In this document: positions 1-5,985 of the stretch, in pieces | Layout: each line of letters begins with the position of its first letter | Position numbering within the stretch: position 1 is the stretch's first letter | Assembly: GCA_025464275.1 (NCBI GenBank) | Contig: JAODGR010000044.1 | Coordinates: 20,055 to 29,891, forward strand | From: Methanosarcinales archaeon | Lineage (GTDB): Archaea > Halobacteriota > Syntropharchaeia > Alkanophagales > Methanospirareceae | Reading direction: 5' to 3' | DNA length: 9,837 nucleotides | Translations under genes and position numbers: made by a program | The notes under the pieces: model-generated | What the model was told of the DNA's origin: nothing | What the model saw: the letters and a program-made list of their open reading frames with translations, nothing else | Databases searched by the model: none

Positions 1-88
1 CTTTTCTCTTTTCTCTTTCCGCTTCTCTCGAAGTGAAGCCGGTCATCCAGTTGAGCGGATGGGGTCGGGATAGGGTGGAGACCATACA
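1..88. other. Intergenic region upstream of mch, no gene seen
   Basis: No open frame with a plausible start and no RNA fold of a known class is visible here. Positions 1-19 are a C/T tract built from a repeated TTTTCTC-like unit. Positions 21-25 and 35-39 (GCTTC/GAAGC) can pair into a weak 5-bp stem. Positions 59-79 are G-rich, with G runs at 61-64, 67-69, 73-75 and 77-78, lying just upstream of the mch TATA box. The pyrimidine tract could be the tail of a terminator for a gene left of the window, but that cannot be judged from here. Confidence 0.5.
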
Positions 89-96
89 TTATAAAT
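89..96 (+). promoter_or_regulatory. TATA box of mch
   Basis: The sequence TTATAAAT is a close match to the archaeal TATA consensus. A start site about 25 bases downstream would fall near 117-121 and give a leader of about 45 nt. The leader holds a perfect tandem 8-mer (AGAGGTAA at 122-129 and 130-137), then GGAG- and GGTGAG-type Shine-Dalgarno candidates at 143-156, about 9 nt before the ATG. The promoter is inferred from position and consensus only. Confidence 0.6.
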
Positions 97-165
97 AGGT
101 TGGATTGGATGGTATTGTAATAGAGGTAAAGAGGTAAGAGAGAGGAGAAAGGTGAGTGAAGAGAG

Positions 166-1131
166 ATGATGATAAGTGTGAATGAGTACGGGCTGGATGT
201 GTTTGAAGAGATGATGGACAACTCAGATGAGTTGCAGGTGGAGATACTGGAGCAGGATAACGGGACAACGCTCATAGATGCGGGAGTGGAAGCAGAGGGG
301 GGATTTGAAGCGGGTCTGTATGTAGCCCGGATATGCATGGCTGACCTTGCGGATATAAGATTCTCCACCTTCGACCTCGGTAAAATTACAGTACCGGCGA
401 TAGAGCTTACCACTGACCATCCTGTAGTTGCATGTATGGCATCACAGTATGCCGGGTGGCGGATAAAGGTGAAGAAATTCTTTGGCATGGGCTCGGGTCC
501 CGCAAGGGCGCTATCACTCAATCCGCGGGAGCTGTATGAGAAGATAGAATACGAAGATGATGCAACCGAAGCGGTGTTAATTCTGGAGAGCAGTACAATA
601 CCCGATGAAGAAGTGACATCCAAGATAGCTGAGGATTGCAGAGTGGAAACAGAAGACCTGTACATCGTCGTCGTGCCAACCGCATCGCTCGCTGGCTCTG
701 TTCAGATATCCGCGCGGGGGATAGAGACCGGCATACACAAGTTTGACTCCCTTGGCTTCGATATAAGGTGTATAAAGCATGCACACGGCATCATCCCCAT
801 CTCGCCGGTGGTGGGCGGTGATGTGGAATGCATGGGCTCTACGAACGATTGCATCATCTACTGCGGACGCATGTATTATGCGGTGGAGTACGAAGATGTG
901 GAAGATTTGAAGGGCTATGTGAAGCGTGTACCGTCGCGAAACTCGCCGGACTATGGTAAGCCATTCTACAAGACGTTCAAGGAAGCTGGTTTTGACTTCT
1001 TCAAGGTAGATGCAGGCATGTTCGCACCTGCGGAGATAACGGTGAACGAACTGAATAGCGGTAAGACATTCACGAGTGGCGGGATAAATCCCGATATACT
1101 GCTGGAATCGTTCGGGATAGAAGCATTATGA
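166..1131 (+). CDS. mch: Methenyltetrahydromethanopterin cyclohydrolase (Mch)
   Basis: Catalyses the reversible hydrolysis of N5,N10-methenyl-H4MPT to N5-formyl-H4MPT. This is a cytoplasmic step of CO2-reducing methanogenesis, or of its reverse in methane or alkane oxidisers. At 321 residues it matches the usual family length of about 315-325. Recognisable Mch blocks are the Gly-rich GMGSGPARAL (residues 107-116), KFDSLGF (192-198), the HAHGIIPISPVVGGD stretch (205-219) followed by the ECMGSTNDC block (221-229), PSR-SPDYG-PF (256-267) and FFKVD--MFAPAE (278-290). Two adjacent ATGs (166, 169) are possible starts; either sits about 9-12 nt after GGTGAG. The gene is monocistronic here, with its own TATA box, and no other C1-pathway gene is in the window. 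The downstream neighbour hsp20 is convergent. The family assignment is secure. The direction of flux in the cell is not visible from sequence. Confidence 0.95.
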   Translation: MMISVNEYGLDVFEEMMDNSDELQVEILEQDNGTTLIDAGVEAEGGFEAGLYVARICMADLADIRFSTFDLGKITVPAIELTTDHPVVACMASQYAGWRIKVKKFFGMGSGPARALSLNPRELYEKIEYEDDATEAVLILESSTIPDEEVTSKIAEDCRVETEDLYIVVVPTASLAGSVQISARGIETGIHKFDSLGFDIRCIKHAHGIIPISPVVGGDVECMGSTNDCIIYCGRMYYAVEYEDVEDLKGYVKRVPSRNSPDYGKPFYKTFKEAGFDFFKVDAGMFAPAEITVNELNSGKTFTSGGINPDILLESFGIEAL

Positions 1132-1150
1132 GCATGAGATAGGAGGATGA

Positions 1151-1177
1151 GGGCGAGGGTGAGGGTGAGGAAGGGGG
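1151..1177 (+). repeat. G-rich hexamer repeat with G-quadruplex pattern in mch 3' region
   Basis: Four G runs (1151-1153, 1157-1159, 1163-1165, 1173-1177) are separated by 3, 3 and 7 bases, fitting the standard G3+N1-7 quadruplex rule on the plus strand, which is the mch mRNA sense. It arises from a GAGGGY hexamer repeat and lies in the 71-bp gap between the convergent mch and hsp20 genes. No ordinary T-tract terminator is visible in that gap. Folding or a role in 3'-end formation is inference. Confidence 0.55.
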
Positions 1178-1202
1178 AGGAGCACTTCCATTCCAATCCT
1201 AC

Positions 1203-1604
1203 TTACTGGATGGGTATGAAGACCTTCCTCTTCTTCTTGGGCAATGATAGTCTGAGGATACCCCTTTTGAACGATGCTGAGGCTTTATCGGGGTCTATCG
1301 GCTCAGGCAGCTTTATCTGCTTTCTGAACTCCTGAAAGCTTATCCTCCTCTGCACACTACCCCATCTCTCCCAGCACACTGCTTCGTTCATCTTCGCTCT
1401 TATCTCCACAGAATCCTCACTCGTATTTATCTCCACATTCTCCTTCTTAACACGGGGCAGGTCAAGGGTGATTACTATCTCATCACCCCTGTCTTCCACC
1501 TCACATAGCGGCTCTAAATTGCCATTATAACCCCACATCGCCCTTATTATCCTCCTTTCCCTCTCTATATCCATATGTATGTCCATATCCCTTATTCTCA
1601 TCAC
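1203..1604 (-). CDS. hsp20: Small heat-shock protein, Hsp20 / alpha-crystallin family
   Basis: An ATP-independent holdase that binds unfolding proteins and forms oligomers in the cytoplasm. The 133-residue protein has a short N-terminal arm (about 1-30), an alpha-crystallin domain (about 31-124) ending in the family hallmark A-x-F-x-x-G-I-L (residues 110-117), and the C-terminal I-x-I anchor (Ile-Pro-Ile, 130-132) that docks in a neighbouring subunit. It follows the PAC2 chaperone gene on the same strand after only 7 bases, so the two are very likely co-transcribed. The start is uncertain. The outermost frame begins GTG-ATG (1604/1601), but GGGGGTGAT at 1608-1600 itself resembles a full Shine-Dalgarno and overlaps these codons. 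Met7 (1586) and Met11 (1574) are alternatives, and the encoding bases around them repeat the element ATATGGA. Family assignment is firm; the first 10 residues are not. Confidence 0.9.
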   Translation of the reverse strand: MMRIRDMDIHMDIERERRIIRAMWGYNGNLEPLCEVEDRGDEIVITLDLPRVKKENVEINTSEDSVEIRAKMNEAVCWERWGSVQRRISFQEFRKQIKLPEPIDPDKASASFKRGILRLSLPKKKRKVFIPIQ

Positions 1605-1611
1605 CCCCTAA

Positions 1612-2361
1612 TTAACGATACATGATGGGCATATCCTGCTCCGCACTCTTCTGCATCCCGGAAGCGGATAGAGCAGCCTGACGCATGAGGTCCCTCGCCT
1701 TTAGTTTTATCTCCTCCTCACGCTCCAGCAATTCCTTCACATCTATGCCCAATTGGAGGAATTTATCAAGTGAGTCAATAGCCGATGCGGCAGCACCGGG
1801 GTCTGGATAGACCGGGAAGCACTGAGCGAGCAGAGAGATCGCACTCAGGTCCCTCTTGTAACATTCACGGAGCATTATCGCATACGTGCCGGCGATGAAA
1901 CCCTCCTGCAACAGCTCCACCTGCTTCGCTCTCAACTCCTTCAATGCTACCTCGCTGTTACCCACCGCGAAGACCTCCGGCTTCTCTATCTCTATCCTGT
2001 TCTTCACAGGTAAGCCTGTCACAGATATGACAAGTGCTGCATTTATACTGCTGAACCAGTCAGCGAGTGCACGGGTCAGAGGATATACCGCATTTGGCGG
2101 CACTGCAATCTCAGAAGAGACCACAACCACATCCTCATCACCGTACAAACAGAAAGGGCTCTTCAATTCGCCTCCGTGGATGACCATGACCGGTGGGAAC
2201 AGGTCAGATTCAATATACCCTATCTCATGGTATTTCATCTTCTCCACGATGTATGACGCCGCGATTGTACCCACGAGACCAACATCAGGCAGTCCTTCTA
2301 TCACTATCGGATTCTTAAGCCTCACACCCTCCTCTTCCACTATCCTCACTGTATCCGTCAT
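1612..2361 (-). CDS. PAC2-family proteasome assembly chaperone (PbaB-like, C-terminal HbYX-type end)
   Basis: The 249-residue protein has the PAC2 superfamily N-terminal block (NPIVIEGLPDVGLVG, residues 17-31), typical of archaeal homologues of eukaryotic proteasome assembly factors. The C-terminal part (about 205-240) is charged and helical. The protein ends ...Pro-Ile-Met-Tyr-Arg, so its last three residues (247-249) fit the HbYX pattern (hydrophobic-Tyr-any) used by proteasome activators and by the archaeal PbaB protein to dock into the 20S alpha ring. This suggests an activator or adaptor of the core particle and not just a generic PAC2 protein. The start ATG at 2361 is preceded by GGAG at an 8-nt spacing. 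Downstream, hsp20 begins 7 nt after the stop, forming a two-gene proteostasis unit. Family membership is clear; the proteasome-binding role is inferred from the terminal tripeptide. Confidence 0.85.
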   Translation of the reverse strand: MTDTVRIVEEEGVRLKNPIVIEGLPDVGLVGTIAASYIVEKMKYHEIGYIESDLFPPVMVIHGGELKSPFCLYGDEDVVVVSSEIAVPPNAVYPLTRALADWFSSINAALVISVTGLPVKNRIEIEKPEVFAVGNSEVALKELRAKQVELLQEGFIAGTYAIMLRECYKRDLSAISLLAQCFPVYPDPGAAASAIDSLDKFLQLGIDVKELLEREEEIKLKARDLMRQAALSASGMQKSAEQDMPIMYR

Positions 2362-2396
2362 CCCTGTCGCTCCATAATCATATTACGCCTTGTATG

Positions 2397-2410
2397 ATAA
2401 AAATAAAAAT
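2397..2410 (-). terminator. T-tract after apgM; may double as TATA region for PAC2-hsp20
   Basis: On the minus strand the bases just after the apgM stop read ATTTTTATTTTTAT, the oligo-T type of archaeal intrinsic terminator, with no strong hairpin. The same A/T-rich stretch lies about 36-49 bases before the PAC2 start, so it could also be the TATA element of a PAC2-hsp20 promoter with a short leader. Sequence alone does not separate these two roles. Confidence 0.45.
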
Positions 2411-2412
2411 GC

Positions 2413-3636
2413 CTAAGTGCCGTACATCACATAATAGCCCATTAAATCAGCCAGTATGGGAATCAGGTCCAGACCTCTGATCCTGCACAGACCGCCAGAG
2501 GCAGCGGAGAGCTCATCAAACCGTTTCACCTCGTCCCTCCGCACACCTTCTCCCTTCATCACCACAGGTACCGGGTCTCCACTGTGGCGCTTTATTGAGA
2601 CCGGCGTACTGTGGTCTGCAGTGATGGCAATATACGCATCTGTGTCTTTCAGACGAGCTACAAGCTCTTTGTCTATCCTTGCGACCATCTCCTTCTTGCC
2701 CTGGAAGTTGCCATCATGCCCCATGCTATCCGTTGCTTTCACATGCACGAATACGAGCTGATAGGTTTTGAGCGCGTGTAAAGCTGCTTCGGCTTTGTTC
2801 GCAAGGTTTGTGTCCCCCTTCCCTGTTGCGCCCTCCACCGTGATGAGCGTCATACCAAGATATTTCCCCACTCCCTTGTACAGGGAAGCGCCAGCCACGC
2901 ATGCAGCATTGAAACCGAACCTGGCGTGGAGTGATGGCACCTCCTTGTAACTACCTGCACCGCGCAGTAACAGGATATTCGCGGGTAGTTCACCCCTCTG
3001 CCTCCTCTCTTCGTTTACAGGATGTTTATTCAGTATCTCGTAGCTCCTTCTCACGAATTCATTCACTATACGTGCGGTCTTCCTCTCCGCCTCTCCTTCT
3101 TTCAGCGGTCTGCATTTGCCCACAGTACCGCCTTCAACATGTGTGTCCACATCGGAGACCAGCCTCGAGAGATTATCACCACGCATCACAACGGCGCATC
3201 TATGCTCCGTGGTATTTCTCAGTGATATCCTGACATCTTCTATCTCCAGTCCGTCCAGTGCATCAGCCAGTTCTTTACTCCCTCTCCTCCCTGCTCTACG
3301 GTCTATTATCCGCATACTGTCGTCCACGGTAGCGAAATTCGCCCTGAATGCAATATCGCCCTGATGCAGCTCCATATCTGCGCCGAGCGCTTCGAAGACA
3401 CCCCTGCCCGGGTAGTATCGGTAGGGGTCATAGCCGAAGAGGGCGAGGTGCGCGGTGTCACTACCCGGGACTATACCAGGTGAGATCACATCCATCAGCC
3501 CGTTTATCCCCTCTTCACTCACGGCATCCATATTCGGTGTATCCGCAGCCTGAAGAGGGGTCTTACCACCTACCGTGGGTCTGTCACCGAGCCCGTCACA
3601 GACGAGCAGTATCGCAGCTCCTCGCTCACTACTCAT
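2413..3636 (-). CDS. apgM: 2,3-bisphosphoglycerate-independent phosphoglycerate mutase, archaeal (ApgM) type
   Basis: Interconverts 3-phosphoglycerate and 2-phosphoglycerate in glycolysis/gluconeogenesis. It belongs to the alkaline-phosphatase superfamily and uses two divalent metals and a phosphoserine intermediate. The 407-residue length is typical of the archaeal type, which is shorter than bacterial GpmI (about 510). Visible landmarks are CDGLGDRP with metal ligand Asp14, PGSDTAHLALFGY with the expected catalytic Ser59, FRANFATVD (97-105), the metal motif TDSMGHDGN with Asp303 and His307 (302-310), and ADHSTP with Asp341/His342 plus His351. The ATG overlaps the end of porD by 8 bases (ATGAGTAG holds both the start and the stop), with AGGGG just upstream, so translational coupling to porD is likely. 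A T tract follows the stop. Confidence 0.95.
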   Translation of the reverse strand: MSSERGAAILLVCDGLGDRPTVGGKTPLQAADTPNMDAVSEEGINGLMDVISPGIVPGSDTAHLALFGYDPYRYYPGRGVFEALGADMELHQGDIAFRANFATVDDSMRIIDRRAGRRGSKELADALDGLEIEDVRISLRNTTEHRCAVVMRGDNLSRLVSDVDTHVEGGTVGKCRPLKEGEAERKTARIVNEFVRRSYEILNKHPVNEERRQRGELPANILLLRGAGSYKEVPSLHARFGFNAACVAGASLYKGVGKYLGMTLITVEGATGKGDTNLANKAEAALHALKTYQLVFVHVKATDSMGHDGNFQGKKEMVARIDKELVARLKDTDAYIAITADHSTPVSIKRHSGDPVPVVMKGEGVRRDEVKRFDELSAASGGLCRIRGLDLIPILADLMGYYVMYGT

Positions 3637-3937
3637 TATCCCCTTCTTTCTCCTCCTCCATCGTGATTACACCACGTGGGCATTCGTGCGCGCAGATTCC
3701 ACAGCCTTTACAGTAGTACAGATTCGCCTCGAAGAACCCTTCCTCCGTCTCCTCAATACAACCCTCGGGACAATAGAGATAGCATATACCGCACTTAATG
3801 CAGCGCTCATTCGCCCTAATCGGTCTCTCAGACCGCCAATCGCCGGTTCTATATACCGATGCGCTGCCCGGCTCGGTGACCACAAAGCCGGGCTTCAGGT
3901 CTTTCCAGCCCATCATCTCTCCCTCTCCTTTACCCAT
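3629..3937 (-). CDS. porD: 2-Oxoacid:ferredoxin oxidoreductase, delta subunit (PorD-type, 2x[4Fe-4S])
   Basis: A small electron-transfer subunit of pyruvate (or a related 2-oxoacid) ferredoxin oxidoreductase. It carries electrons from the TPP-bearing catalytic subunit to ferredoxin. The 102-residue protein has the TGDWRSERPI block (31-40) characteristic of PorD/VorD, then two ferredoxin motifs: Cys46-49-52-56 followed by Pro, and Cys76-79-82-86 followed by Pro. Cys60 is an additional cysteine after the first motif. The ATG has a strong Shine-Dalgarno (AAGGAGG, 7 nt upstream). It lies 62 bases after porG and overlaps apgM by 8 bases. The usual partners porA and porB are not downstream; apgM takes that place. 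Pyruvate is the most likely substrate, but the delta subunit alone cannot exclude a 2-oxoisovalerate enzyme. Confidence 0.88.
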   Translation of the reverse strand: MGKGEGEMMGWKDLKPGFVVTEPGSASVYRTGDWRSERPIRANERCIKCGICYLYCPEGCIEETEEGFFEANLYYCKGCGICAHECPRGVITMEEEKEGDNE

Positions 3938-3999
3938 TTCTTATCCTCCTTACCTTTTACACTCTCCCTCGCTCTCACTATCACTCGGGTCGGGCTGAC

Positions 4000-4554
4000 T
4001 CAACTCACCACCGTCTCATTATACGCCTCTACCATCGCTTCACGATTCTTCGCTGCGAGCTTCCCAAATCGTTTCTCCATCACATCCTCCAGCGATTCCA
4101 GGCTGGCTATCCCCGTTGCCTTCACCAGCGCGCCAGCCATTGCAGTATTCACAATGGGCAAGCCCAGGACTCGTCTGGCGATACTGAGTGCATCCACAGT
4201 TGCCAGGCGGTGCAATTTCAACTCTGACTTCAATGCTTCATGGTTTTGCTTCGTGTTCACCACTGCTATACCCTCTTCCTTGAGTTGCGCGAGTGGTGTA
4301 GTGCCGGTGCTGATGCGGAGCAGTCCGGGGTCAAGCACCACGAGCACATCTGGTTCGGCTATCTCGCTCCTTATCTTTATCCGCTCATGCTCGTCCACGC
4401 GTAGGAACGCGAGAACGGGAGCACCACGACGCTCTGGACCAAAGGAAGGCATTGATTGGGCATGTTTACCCTCAGCGATGGTGGCATGTGCTATCAGCTC
4501 AGCCAGTGTCACTCCCCCCTGCCCTCCCCTTCCGTATATACACACCTCTATCAT
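4000..4554 (-). CDS. porG: 2-Oxoacid:ferredoxin oxidoreductase, gamma subunit (PorG-type)
   Basis: Gamma subunit of the four-subunit pyruvate:ferredoxin oxidoreductase, which makes or consumes acetyl-CoA + CO2 with ferredoxin. At 184 residues it fits the family (about 175-190). It shows the N-terminal Gly-rich block GRGGQGGVTLAELIA (8-22) and the conserved SFGPERRGAPV (37-47), followed by a Rossmann-like domain (EPDVLVVLDPGLL, 67-79). The start ATG at 4554 has only a weak AGGT-type Shine-Dalgarno. A 114-base gap separates it from queC upstream. That gap holds A/T-rich TATA candidates (about 4631-4640 and 4657-4666), so porG may have its own promoter and lead a porG-porD-apgM unit. porA/porB are not adjacent on either side. 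Confidence 0.9.
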   Translation of the reverse strand: MIEVCIYGRGGQGGVTLAELIAHATIAEGKHAQSMPSFGPERRGAPVLAFLRVDEHERIKIRSEIAEPDVLVVLDPGLLRISTGTTPLAQLKEEGIAVVNTKQNHEALKSELKLHRLATVDALSIARRVLGLPIVNTAMAGALVKATGIASLESLEDVMEKRFGKLAAKNREAMVEAYNETVVS

Positions 4555-4668
4555 CTTACCTGCCCTGCCTATCCATCCTATCTCTCTATCCTTATTCCAT
4601 TATTGTATCATTGTATTGTAGATATTACGGATATAATAGCAATAGCAAGGTGCGTGCTTTTTATTTCC
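4555..4668 (-). promoter_or_regulatory. queC-porG intergenic region with possible TATA elements and short repeats
   Basis: The 114-base gap contains, on the minus strand, AAATAAAAAG directly after the queC stop and TATTATAT at about 4631-4638. Either could be a TATA box for porG. A tandem 8-mer (ATTGTATC/ATTGTATT on the plus strand at 4602-4617) and a GGATAG/GGCAGG-rich purine segment precede the porG start. Which box is used, and whether queC reads through, cannot be told from sequence. Confidence 0.35.
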
Positions 4669-5400
4669 TCATGCTTCGCCCTCTATCCATCTCTGTCTAT
4701 CTCTGTCTATCTCTGTCTCGTATTCTGTGGGATCCTCCACATTCGCCATCAAGAACCCTCTTCGACGGCGCTGGCACGACTCGCAGCGACCGCAATGCTT
4801 CTCACCACCGAGGTAACAGGAATAGGTGAGCTTAAATGGCACTCCGAGCTCCATACCCCGCCTTATTATCTCTGGCTTCTCTAAATCCACCAGAGGTGCA
4901 CGAACCTGAGGCGGTCTGGAGAAAGAAGCCACTGCTTTTCTCAATACCAGGTTATATCTCTTGAGGAACTCCTTATCGTTGTCAGGATAAGCCCTCGCCT
5001 CCTCGGCATTAAAGCCTACGAAGATACTCTCTGCCCCGATTGCCTCCGCGTATGCACTCGCTATTGCTAAAAGTACCAGATTGCGGCATGGTACCCACGT
5101 GGGTGGTGTCTCTCGCTCATTCTTCGTCAGTTCCACCTCCTCACCAGCAGGAACTGGCACAGTAAGATCGGTCAATGCAGAACCCCCAAGCTCTCTAAAT
5201 AAGCCAATATCCACGAATTTCAACTCCACTGCACCCAGATGAGCAGATATCTCCTTCACCGCTTCCCTCTCTCGCCACTCTGCACGCTGCCCGTAAGATA
5301 CATGCAGTACGTGCAATTCATATCCCTCACGTGCCGCGATCGCAGTGGCAACCGTGGAGTCTATCCCACCCGAGCATACACACACTGCTGGTCTCCTCAT
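4669..5400 (-). CDS. queC: 7-cyano-7-deazaguanine (preQ0) synthase QueC
   Basis: ATP-dependent conversion of 7-carboxy-7-deazaguanine to preQ0; in archaea this feeds archaeosine (G15) modification of tRNA. Counting from the outer ATG at 5418 (249 aa), it has the PP-loop SGGIDST (residues 16-22), VPCRNL (109-114), GFNAEEARAYPDND (135-148) and the zinc-binding cysteines Cys201, Cys209, Cys212 and Cys215 (CGRCESC block). I place the start at Met7 (5400): it gives the family-typical MRRPAVCVCSGG N-terminus and an AGGGATAGGGAT purine tract just upstream. The outer start at 5418 has a duplicate of the same tract. The last ~16 residues (TEIDRDRQRWIEGEA) are encoded by a 10-bp tandem repeat and look like a lineage-specific tail. 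No queD/queE is nearby. The gene is divergent from sor. Confidence 0.93.
   Translation of the reverse strand: MRRPAVCVCSGGIDSTVATAIAAREGYELHVLHVSYGQRAEWREREAVKEISAHLGAVELKFVDIGLFRELGGSALTDLTVPVPAGEEVELTKNERETPPTWVPCRNLVLLAIASAYAEAIGAESIFVGFNAEEARAYPDNDKEFLKRYNLVLRKAVASFSRPPQVRAPLVDLEKPEIIRRGMELGVPFKLTYSCYLGGEKHCGRCESCQRRRRGFLMANVEDPTEYETEIDRDRQRWIEGEA
4681..4718. repeat. 10-bp tandem repeat in the 3' end of queC
   Basis: The unit CTCTGTCTAT occurs exactly at 4691-4700 and 4701-4710, as 8 bases at 4711-4718, and as a degenerate copy (8/10) at 4681-4690. It encodes the QueC C-terminal tail. The unit length is not a multiple of three, so each copy is read in a different frame (Asp-Arg-Asp-Arg-Gln-Arg...). 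Confidence 0.8.
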
Positions 5401-5430
5401 ATCCCTATCCCTATACATATCCCTATCCCT
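5398..5430 (-). repeat. Duplicated start module at queC (15-bp direct repeat, 18-bp period)
   Basis: On the minus strand AGGGATAGGGATATG occurs perfectly at 5430-5416 and again at 5412-5398. Each copy ends in an in-frame ATG preceded by a GGGATAGGG purine tract that could act as a ribosome-binding site. The period of 18 keeps the frame, so both ATGs open the queC frame. The upstream GGG at 5435-5433 adds a further G run, giving a loose quadruplex-like pattern. Confidence 0.8.
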
Positions 5431-5447
5431 GTACCCATGCCATGTCT

Positions 5448-5456
5448 CATATTATC
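5448..5456 (-). promoter_or_regulatory. Possible TATA element of queC
   Basis: The minus strand reads GATAATATGAG in the divergent queC/sor spacer. A start about 26 bases downstream would fall near 5426, leaving about 25 nt before the Met7 start at 5400 and under 10 nt before the outer ATG at 5418. This weakly favours the inner start. The match to the TATA consensus is modest. Confidence 0.3.
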
Positions 5457-5515
5457 TCTCAGTTCAGTTTCAGTTATGGGGGTGAACGTGGGTAAACAGA
5501 GGTAAGAAGCAAGGG

Positions 5516-5529
5516 TTATATATTATAAG
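5516..5529 (+). promoter_or_regulatory. TATA box of the superoxide reductase gene
   Basis: TTATATATTATAAG is a strong archaeal TATA match. A start about 25 bases downstream (near 5546-5550) gives a leader of about 62-66 nt. The leader contains two back-to-back tandem duplications, ACAGGTA at 5553-5559/5560-5566 and TACTGCGG at 5567-5574/5575-5582. Confidence 0.6.
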
Positions 5530-5611
5530 TGCGGGGTTATTAATCTACATATACAGGTAACAGGTATACTGCGGTACTGCGGTATTAAGAACGAGGGTAT
5601 ATGAGAGGAAG

Positions 5612-5959
5612 ATGGAATTTGTAGAGATACTGAAGGGAGCGGAATCGGAAGGTAGAGAGAAGCATCTCCCGGTGATTGAGGTGGACAGGGAGGGGGATAT
5701 TGTGCATGTAGTAGTGGGTAAGGAAGTGCCACACCCCAATACGCTGGAACACCGTATCGCATGGATAGAGGTATTTGGAGTGAAGGATGACGGTCATGTG
5801 GTTTGTATTGGCAGAGGCGCATTCGCAGCAGCGTATACAAGCCCTGATGTCTATTTTAAGCTCTCTACCGGTACAGGTGTGAAAGAGTTCAAGGCTATAT
5901 GTGCCCTCGCATATTGCAACATCCATGGTCTATGGCAGAACTGTATAGAAGTGAAGTGA
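5612..5959 (+). CDS. sor: Superoxide reductase, one-iron (neelaredoxin) type
   Basis: Reduces superoxide to hydrogen peroxide in the cytoplasm without making O2, as strict anaerobes require; rubredoxin is the usual donor but none is in the window. All iron-centre residues can be placed in the 115-residue protein: the EKH motif (Glu16, Lys17, His18), His41 in the PHPN block, His47, and the C-terminal CNIHG motif with Cys102 and His105. Spacing closely matches the archaeal 1Fe enzymes. It lacks the N-terminal Cys4 desulforedoxin domain of two-iron desulfoferrodoxin. The ATG at 5612 follows GAGAGGAAG; the ATG at 5601 is out of frame. It is divergent from queC and convergent with trpB, whose stop lies 26 bases beyond. 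The stop codon sits in a GTGAA repeat (11-mer GTGAAGTGAAG at 5951-5961 and 5964-5974). Confidence 0.93.
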   Translation: MEFVEILKGAESEGREKHLPVIEVDREGDIVHVVVGKEVPHPNTLEHRIAWIEVFGVKDDGHVVCIGRGAFAAAYTSPDVYFKLSTGTGVKEFKAICALAYCNIHGLWQNCIEVK

Positions 5960-5985
5960 AGAGGTGAAGTGAAGCAGAACAGCCA

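Noticed and set aside
1..165. Possible tRNA or other structured RNA in the upstream region
   Set aside because: Only a 5-bp stem can be drawn; no cloverleaf, T-loop or other conserved RNA motif is visible.
1147..1335. A short plus-strand open frame starting in the mch-hsp20 gap
   Set aside because: Most of it is antisense to hsp20 and its first residues come from the G-rich hexamer repeat.
1886..2377. A 163-codon plus-strand open frame opposite the PAC2 gene
   Set aside because: Antisense shadow of a well-supported gene; low-complexity Ser/Thr composition and no initiation signals.
3575..4621. A 348-codon plus-strand open frame opposite porG and porD
   Set aside because: It lies antisense to two clearly identified genes with intact catalytic or cluster motifs. 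Its translation is Ser/Leu/Thr-rich with no recognisable domain and no promoter or ribosome-binding site.
4681..5430. Tandem repeats considered as a CRISPR array
   Set aside because: Units are only 10-18 bp, directly adjacent and without unique spacers; no cas gene is present.
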